From: Zeus faber
Taxonomy: Eukaryota; Chordata; Actinopteri; Zeiformes; Zeidae
NCBI GenBank assembly: GCA_960531495.1
Contig: OY482865.1
Span: 14,835,787-14,899,786 of the forward strand
DNA: 64,000 nucleotides
Direction: 5' to 3'
In this document: positions 55,505 through 64,000 of the stretch, piece after piece
Layout: every line of letters starts with the position of its first letter
How positions within the stretch are numbered: position 1 is the first letter of the stretch
Notes under the pieces: model-generated
What the model was told of the DNA's origin: nothing
Databases searched by the model: none
Seen by the model: only the letters and a program-made list of their open reading frames with translations
Position numbers and translations under genes: made by a program

Positions 55505-55528
55505 GTGTGTGTGTGTGTGTGTGTGTGT
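55505..55528 (+). repeat. (GT)12 tract at exon B donor
   Basis: Starts at intron position +4 and continues into CTCTCTC. In transcript it is a UG repeat overlapping the U1-binding region. Confidence 0.95.
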
Positions 55529-55536
55529 CTCTCTCT

Positions 55537-56399
<863 letters not shown>

Positions 56400-57293
56400 C
56401 TGCCAGCCAGCGTGCGTGTGTGTGCGAGCTATGTACACATATTACTTGGGTTAACAGCCCGTGCTCAAGGCAGTATTCCCTAATGGGCTTACTTCTCTGA
56501 GAGAGAGAGAGACATACGTGTGTGTGTGGCCGGTTGCCCCTTACAACTAAAATAAACGTTTTTGTTCTGCTCTCACTAGCCATTGGACGAGGTGTAGTAG
56601 TTCAGAGTACTTACATGAGTGTCACAGTGTACTCGGTTGAGAAGAGCACTGCCTGACAGTAACTGTGGTGCTCTGGTTGCCCCATCAACTACTCCCCCAA
56701 AAAAATTAGCATGGTTTAGTGTAGTATAATTATGTAGGTAAATAATTAAAATTCTGCAGTCATTTTGACCAACAGCTGACGCATGGTTGCCGACTAAGTA
56801 ACCATTTCTTAAAGTTTCTGAAAGTCTAAAAGTAAAAGTTTTTTTTTGTTTTTTTGTTTTTTCGTCAAGGACTAAATGGCAGGTTGGGGAACACACACAC
56901 ATGCACAATACAAACACACACACTTCAACAGTATGTTTACCACATTGCTAATAAATCACGTAACTCCACACGATGAAATGAACATGCGGTTGGCCTATCG
57001 GTCTGATTGTTCTCATTTAGAGGTGGTCGTCTGAAGGTCAGACGGGGGTTTGAGTTCTCCCTCACGCTCGACGTCGGCAGAGGCTTTGAAATCGACTTTG
57101 CCTGCTTCTTAATTGGCCTTAATACCGCAATTAATTAATCTGCCCCCGCATAGGGCCAATGCGAGGCGGGACGTCGGTGCCGGCGCGTCATTTCCATCAC
57201 ATTTTGAGCAGGGAGAGCGTTTGGCCCCACCCCCTCTTTTCTCAAAGCCACCGCTGTGATGCGGGTGGACTGGTTCCCTTCCACTGAACTCCG

Positions 57294-57295
<2 letters not shown>

Positions 57296-57337
<42 letters not shown>
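57296..57337 (+). repeat. (CT)n microsatellite
   Basis: About 21 CT units. Confidence 0.95.
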
Positions 57338-57339
<2 letters not shown>

Positions 57340-58340
57340 CATGCACTCGCACCCTGTCTTGCTCATTTCAGGAGAGCCCCAGGTGTAACAAGCTGTAGAT
57401 TCAAATCTTGAGACCAATAATGGACTCGTGTTGGTTATGGCTGTTCTTATCTCTGACAAAGCATGGCGACACACGTGTACTATGGATCTATAGAGAATTT
57501 GCAGTGGATGGAACATACACTACCAATGAGAATGCTCACATTCCAAAATAATCCAAAGGAACTCTGGATTTAATTTATTTGTGGGTATTTTCTTATGTAT
57601 GCATATCTTAAGTACTTCAGCATGCACATCTTAGAGCCCAGCACACTAAAACTTATCAGGAATAATGAGAAGAGATATTATCTCATACAATGTGCTGTTT
57701 GTTTTTTTTGTTTGTTTTTTGTTAAGCATTTATCGGATAAATTCTTGCAAAACATCTCTCAGCGACCTGAGGAACCAGTGAGGGGCGGAGCCTCTGCTCC
57801 CTCTCAGGAGTAACATAAATGATGCATTTAAAGAAATTGTATGCAAACTGCACTTTTTTTTCCCCCAAATGCAATATTGCTGGTCTGTGCATTTTGATGG
57901 GAGAGCTGCAAGTTATTTAGTCTTCTCTACCAAAGGCTGAATTTCGGATGATGCAGCAGTGTTAGGGCTTTTTTTTAAAGGTTTTAATTTGCCTAAGGTT
58001 TTCCACTCAGACTTATAGGCGCTTGTTTAAAAAAAAATAAAATAAAAAAAAAAGGAGGGGGGAGGGTGGGATTTGTCATAAAAAAAGCTGATTGTTTTAT
58101 TAATTTGGGAAGTAAAACCTGACAGCCCCCCCCCCCCCCCGGCCTCTCTCTTCCCCCCTCCCTTCCTCGTTTTTTCTTCCTCGGTCTCTCTTCCCCCTCC
58201 ACGCTCGCTTGCTCTCGTTCCCGCTGATGCTTTCGTAAGGCTACATTAAGTCGCTCCATCCCCTTGAAGAGCACATCAAAGCATTAGGCCCTGTAAAGTC
58301 ATACCAGCAGAGTGCTTTGCAATATCATTACATGTTACAC

Positions 58341-58342
<2 letters not shown>

Positions 58343-58378
<36 letters not shown>
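58343..58378 (+). repeat. (CA)n microsatellite
   Basis: About 18 CA units flanked by C-runs. Confidence 0.95.
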
Positions 58379-58379
<1 letters not shown>

Positions 58380-61333
58380 CCCAATCCCCTTGCCCGCTCA
58401 ATTTCCGAAGCACCAGAATGTTGTGTACAAGAGACGAGCTCGGAAGCAGAGGCTGCATTTCATAAATACTCTTACGATTGCATTTGATGACAGCATAATG
58501 TTGGCTATAAGCAGCAAATTGGTTTTAATGCATTGGAAATCAATTTGTGCCACAATTGATGTCCTCTCTTAGTTCAGCCTGCGGAGATCCCGTTTTGTGT
58601 TGATTCCTCTGAACAAATGTATTATAATACAACTAAATATAATGATAAAACAAACAAAAAATATGTGTTGACACACATAATATGACGTCAGTCCTGATCT
58701 TATACAACGTAGTCTGATCTGGAAATTTCTCGCCAAACGGCGTTCCCCAGCCCAGCGCGATGTTGAAGGCCCCCCCCGGCAGCGGATCTGTGAGGGCGTG
58801 GGTTTGATCATTGCGTTTGGCCGTTTTCTCTCCTCCCGCCGTTGCTCTTAATAGTCTAATGTTCAGGGCGTCGAGACTAATCTCCGACGTTTGTACGTTT
58901 CGCACGCTGCTCTCACTTCCCCAGCTGGAGGGAGCACAGTCAGTGAAGACTTCTTGGCAAGCCTGGTACCGCGGTGAATGTACACCTCTGAAGGCAGAGC
59001 AGACCGTGTTTTCCCAGGCCCTTCCTTGGCCACCCCCACGTACACACACTTGCCGTCTCCCTTGGGAAAAGCGCCGTCACTCATGAAGCTTACCAAAAGA
59101 GGATGATGGTGGGAGGGAAGCAGGTTTTCACTCAGGGTAACGTGAAGGTTGGGTCCGCCATTTATCAAACGCTGAGACATGCGGGACGATAATGCGAGTC
59201 TTTGAAAAGGAGATTTAACGTTGTTTAACTTTGCCCAGTTGGACTGCGTTGGCGCATAATGAGAAGCTGCAGTGGCATGGTAAGGTGTTTTTGTTTTTTG
59301 TTTTTTTCCAACAGCAAAGCATTCGGCAAAATATTGTTTTCAGAACAGTTCTAAATCACGGGAACTGACATTTCAATAAGACCGGGATTGAAAACATGTC
59401 AAACCTATCCTTTAATGCAGCAAATTAGGCAACCCACCCCCCCGCAATCCCCCCCCCCCCACCTTGAAATGATGACTGAATGGAATGAAATATTCTCAGT
59501 TGGACTCATCACTTTCCATTTTCCACAAGGAACTCCAGCACGGCCTGGAGAAAGCTGTGTGAGTTCACTCAATTGGAGCAAAAGAGAAGTAAACAAACCA
59601 CTGTACATAAGCATTGTAAACACGGCCACTTATCTCAGCACCGCCCTCAAAGGCGAGTTAAAAATACATGTCGTCAAAGCATGGATAGCACAGCCTGCGT
59701 TTTAACCGTGATTGCTTGTGAACAAAGACACACACACACACACATGCACTCAGTCCTTCTGTGCTGTGTTATACATTCTAAATGATCCTCAAACCCCGGT
59801 TGTAGAAATGCAGAGTTGGTAATATATCTTCCTTCTTGGAGGCATTTTCTAGTGCTCCCTCCACCTCACGTTTTCCGGGGTTTTTTTTTTCTTTTTCTTT
59901 TTTCATTGTTGGGTTTTGAGTTTTAATCATTTGCATTCATCCCTTATGGATCTCTACTGTCTTCTCGATGCGTGCACAGGCTGCACTATTCAAATGTCCC
60001 CTCACCAACGACCCGACGTATTGTCCGTTTTTCTTTGGGCTCTTAATCCTTCTCGCCCGATCCCGATCTCGTCTCGATATCTCTGGAGGCTATTTTTAAT
60101 TAGTGTCAGTGGGAGACCTGCATGGGTTTGTGCGACCTTGGACCTGGGAAACCAAAAAAAAAAAACAGAGGCCATTGCAGGTGCACAGGGAGGAAGTGAA
60201 TGTGCACCGCTCACGGTTCAAGGTGTTCATCAGTTTACCAGACTGACGTGATCCGGAAGCTCCTAAATATAGTGCTGTATGCCTTGAGCATAACTTTATC
60301 GATCGATAGGGATCAGTATCTCATGTCTGGGTTATTTGGGCTGTACACATCCAGCTTTCTGGGGGCATCACACGTGCTGTCGGCGCCTGGTGCGGTGGTG
60401 TGAGCCAATTACTCCAGGAAGGTATTTGCTCCGTGCCGGCTTGACAGTAGACAGTGTTGGCCCCGAACACTTGACTGGTTTACCGCGATCCCCTTGGCCA
60501 GGATCGGCGATTCTGCTCTCGCTTCCAACACCTGAATTTGTCATTTCCTTCCACTGGACCCCATTTTGAGAAATGATCTGACCCAAACGCACTACCACAG
60601 ACATGCACACACAGTCACACTACCTCAGGCGAAGCCCAATCGGCGGCACGTCCTGTCTTAGTGCTCGTTCCCTGGCATATGGCATTCTCAATTGCGGCAG
60701 AGTCCTCCTGATAGCGTGATGGGTTGGATTTTGCTCGTATCGATTTCAATAAGAAGACATGAGTGTTGGCGTTCCGTATTGATCTGAATGAGAGGGTTTT
60801 CTAATCGGGTGGCTTGGCGGTGAAGTAGCTGACTGAGGACCAGCCTCCTGGATGTTCATCAGAGCTTGACAAAAAAAAACAGGAATCATTTGTGAATTTA
60901 TTAATTCAGCCATATGGGATAGCCTGTCACTCCCCAATGTACAATGTGTCTCACTCAAGATTGCAGGGTACAGAGATCTCTCAATACGTGTATATGTCCA
61001 GCTGCTCTTGGTCCTTTTTATAGGGTGTTTTCTTGGGTCTGGAAGTTTGCACGCAGCCTCACAACACTGCCGATACTCTGGTTTCTCATACTCCATGCTC
61101 TCCCACTGCAGCAGATGCAATATTTAGAGGTCGGAGACTTCCCTGACTGATCCCTCGCCGGCTTCTCAAAGGTCAGCTCACCTGTCTTCCAAGGTGGAGT
61201 GCTTCTGATTTTCCTGCAGAAAATGAGCTCACTTGCCCACATTCTGCTTTATTTTGTAATTGGCTCAGGGGCCTGTTACTTCTGAAGCTGAATGACACTT
61301 TTCGCGGCAGTGAACCAGCAGCTCACTCACTAT

Positions 61334-61363
61334 TTGGGGCTCCTTTGGTAATAGCCCCAAATT
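61334..61363. other. 9-bp inverted repeat
   Basis: TTTGGGGCT and AGCCCCAAA flank an 11-nt spacer. Confidence 0.65.
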
Positions 61364-63439
61364 CAGCTCCCTCCCTAAAACTAGCCACCAGGTGGGACTG
61401 TGAGTATATTTGGAAGCCATGCAATCAAAACGGGGCATTAGCTGCACTCGATGAGGCTCGACAGGTTGAGAGGAGACGTGAGAGAGGGATCCAAAATGGA
61501 GAGAGACGCAGATGGTGTCTCTGTTTGGATTTTTTTTTTTTGATTATTTTTTCCCCCGGAAATGTTTTTTTCCAATTACAGAAGCGGTAATTTGGTGGAA
61601 GAGGCATCAAACAAAGGGCATAGCGGAAGACAGACTGCAGGGGGGAAGGGAAGGGTTGGAGTGCATTGCCCTGAACATAATCCATATCACTCGGCTGGCA
61701 GTGGGGAGAACCATTTATCAAGCTGGGTGATCATTTGTTTTTTGTGTTTTTGTTTATGGTGCCCCTCCCCCTCTGCATCTCCCCTCAGCAGATGCTGACA
61801 CACACTGACAAATGTCACCCAGAAAGGGGGAGGTGGTGGGGGGGGGGACAGCTCTCCATAGAGCGATCTCATCTTCCCTGTCACACTGCAATATTCTTTT
61901 GTCTTTGGACAGGCCCAAAAGACCAAACTGGTCTGAAGTGGTTGGTTTTAAACAAGCAGCTTGTGCTCCATCTTCTCCGTGACCAGACTGTACAACGCAC
62001 ACCAGTTCCTAGATTAAAGGCTCGGCAAGACATGGAATGCGTTCCACGGAATTATACGTGCACATGTAGAATTTTCAACAGATATGGCAATTGGCCTCCT
62101 GGTCCTCTGGCTACTTGTATTTGTTTTTACCCAATTCTATTGCATGCAAATACTTATCCGTTTAACCGCTTTTACCTTGTCCTCATGTTCTGTCATACTC
62201 TGTCTATACCTCCCAACGTTGTATGTCACCCCTTTTCCTGGTCGCCGTTGTAGTAGAGTGAAACGTGGTTATTTACCCTCGTCTAATCTAATGGCTTTTG
62301 TAAACCGCGTAATACAATGAAGCATAGCCCTGGGACGCATGGAAAACTGGCACATAATCCAGTATTTTCATTGGCCTTTCTTTTTTGTTTTTGTTTTTGC
62401 GCTCGTCTGTGCTTGCACACGACACTACCATGCACTATAACACACGACAATCAAATATGATCATAATCAGTTCTTACAATTATCCTTTTATTCTGTCTCT
62501 GTCTCTGTCATTCTCTCTCATTTTCTCCTTTTTGAGCCTAATTGCTCTCTAACTCTGCACTGGGCATTCGTAATGTAATTATATATGATTTGCAAACAGC
62601 TGCAGCTATAATGGTGCGTAAACAAATTACATTATGAGGAAGGGGATGAAGAGAGGAATGGAAATATGAAGAGACAGATTGGCCAGGATCAGACTCGGCG
62701 AGTGGTTTGGCGGCTTTTGGCTCTCGCACGGGTTCTGCCTCTCATGGCAAAATAGGCAGAAGCCTAAACAGTTTATATTTGAGATTTCTAATTTGTGCCT
62801 ACTAAATTGGCAACGTCCATGTCCCGGTCACCCTGCATCAAGATGCCTGCACAGCATATTAGACACATGACTCCTCATATGGGAGAGTGATAATGTGCTA
62901 GGCTTGAGCAATTGTGCAAAATTCCAATTGCTGATCGCTGAGGGGCACCGACACCAATCGGCAATATAAAATTTTATTTTATACGGGTATAGAACGTAAT
63001 TTATTGTGGCAAATGCAGTCTCCCCGTTCCAGAAGTGCAGGATTTATTATTTACAAGTATTAAAGTAAAGCATCCAGTTGTTACTAAATTGAGTTGGGAC
63101 GCAGGGTCAGTCCCTTAACTCAGTTGTGTTTAAAAAAATAAAATAATAAAAATAAAATAAAAATAAATACATAAATAAATGTTTCATACATCTAGGAAAC
63201 AAACGAAAATAAGTATATCTAAAATAAAAACACAGTCACAGGAGCCGGGAACCGGCGCGCGTCCACGGTGTCACCGCTGTCTGGAGGAGAAATAATAAAA
63301 CTCTGCTCCAATTCTCCTGAGTTAGGATTATGTTTTTCATTTTCCGCACAAGTAAGAAAATAAGGAAATAAAATAGATTGAAATCTTTCTCTATGAGATG
63401 ATATTATATATTGCTATATTATAATGACAAGATTTCCAT

Positions 63440-63745
63440 ATTGAGCAGCAGGCACGTACTGGGGTGGTGGGCAAAGGGGGACGAGCACCTGCCCCTTTGC
63501 CCATTGATGCCACATGGCATTTCGTATTTATCAGGCGCTTTTATTTTGTGAATGGGCATCAAGGTAGCAGATTGTCTAGACAACATATGCATATTCATGA
63601 GGAACGTGTCCTCGCCGCAACCGTGATGTGCGCACAACGGAGGGCAGATCACGGGCGTCTGGATGCTCACCATCGCGGGCACCAGTGATCTGCACTGCGC
63701 TGTGCTGCTCTGTTTGCCCAGGGCGGCAAAATGCCTAGAACCGGA
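63440..63745. mobile_element. possible TE-derived segment
   Basis: GGTGGGCAAAGGGGGACGAG, ACATATGCATATTCATGAGG and CAGGGCGGCAAAATGCCTAG resemble the 5' untranslated portion of fish hAT-type elements as I remember them. No termini or coding part were found. Confidence 0.3.
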
Positions 63746-63772
63746 GCTGGGGGTCCATGTGCCTTTTTTATA

Positions 63773-63801
63773 CTATTATTATTATTATTATTATTATTAT
63801 T
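63773..63801 (+). repeat. (ATT)n microsatellite
   Basis: About 10 ATT units. Confidence 0.92.
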
Positions 63802-64000
63802 TATTTTTATCTTTTAACGTCTCTGCAGAGGCCTGTAGAGTGGGGAAGAGGGATCCGATCACCAGTGGTTACTTGACAGCTCTGAGCGGAGAGGGTGAGA
63901 GCCTCTCTCCCTCTCCGCTCCAGTTTCAGAACACAGTAAACTGCGCTTAGACCGTTTCAATGCTCGGATTATTCCTGACGGATTAAAAAATATATAGGAG

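Noticed and set aside
57020-57062. tRNA-like B box (GGGGTTTGAGTTCTCC)
   Set aside because: No matching A box or cloverleaf fold around it; at most a decayed SINE head.
58633-59049. 138-codon minus-strand frame
   Set aside because: No domain or splice context found.

Overview
This is animal nuclear DNA, almost certainly from a teleost fish. It holds two internal exons of one protein-coding gene, snd1 (staphylococcal nuclease and tudor domain containing 1, also called Tudor-SN or p100), separated and flanked by very long introns. The teleost assignment rests on the fish-type transposons (a DIRS1-like tyrosine-recombinase retroelement, two Tc1-like elements, several hAT-type miniature elements, a SINE/L2-type tail) and on the very high density of long dinucleotide repeats. 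There are no bacterial-style genes, no tRNA or rRNA genes and no CRISPR array.

Layout. Positions 1-29428 are the 3' part of one snd1 intron. It carries a palindromic repeat near 3.7 kb, an 80-bp dispersed duplication (6.07 and 6.87 kb), two well-delimited hAT miniature elements (7.7-8.3 and 13.6-14.1 kb), a composite hAT-like region (11.5-12.7 kb), a decayed DIRS element split by an AT-rich insertion (16.6-21.0 kb), a frameshifted hAT-type zinc-finger pseudogene (21.36-21.84 kb), a Tc1 5' fragment (23.8-24.3 kb) and long TG, GA and CT microsatellites. Exon A is 29429-29617 (63 codons, phase 0/0). The next intron, 29618-55359 (25.7 kb), contains a nested hAT region with a BED zinc-finger remnant (37.1-38.3 kb), a SINE/L2-type tail (44.5-44.8 kb), an internally deleted Tc1 element (47.05-47.77 kb), and more microsatellites and CpG-rich patches. 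Exon B is 55360-55501 (142 bp, phase 0/1). The rest, to 64000, is the 5' part of the following intron.

The two exons join in frame and encode the C-terminal part of the fourth nuclease-like domain and the linker entering the Tudor-SN5 module. Both are transcribed on the + strand. No other host protein-coding gene could be supported. In particular no long single-exon ORF like LRRC4, which is nested in an SND1 intron in mammals, is present here.

The most interesting features are regulatory or structural rather than a new gene system: exon B is framed by TG/GT repeats directly at both splice sites, the long TG tracts all have the same orientation and several end in CG runs, both Tc1 copies are interrupted by microsatellites, and there is a homeodomain-motif-rich candidate conserved element at about 54.3-54.56 kb. 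I did not find a convincing undescribed biological system.
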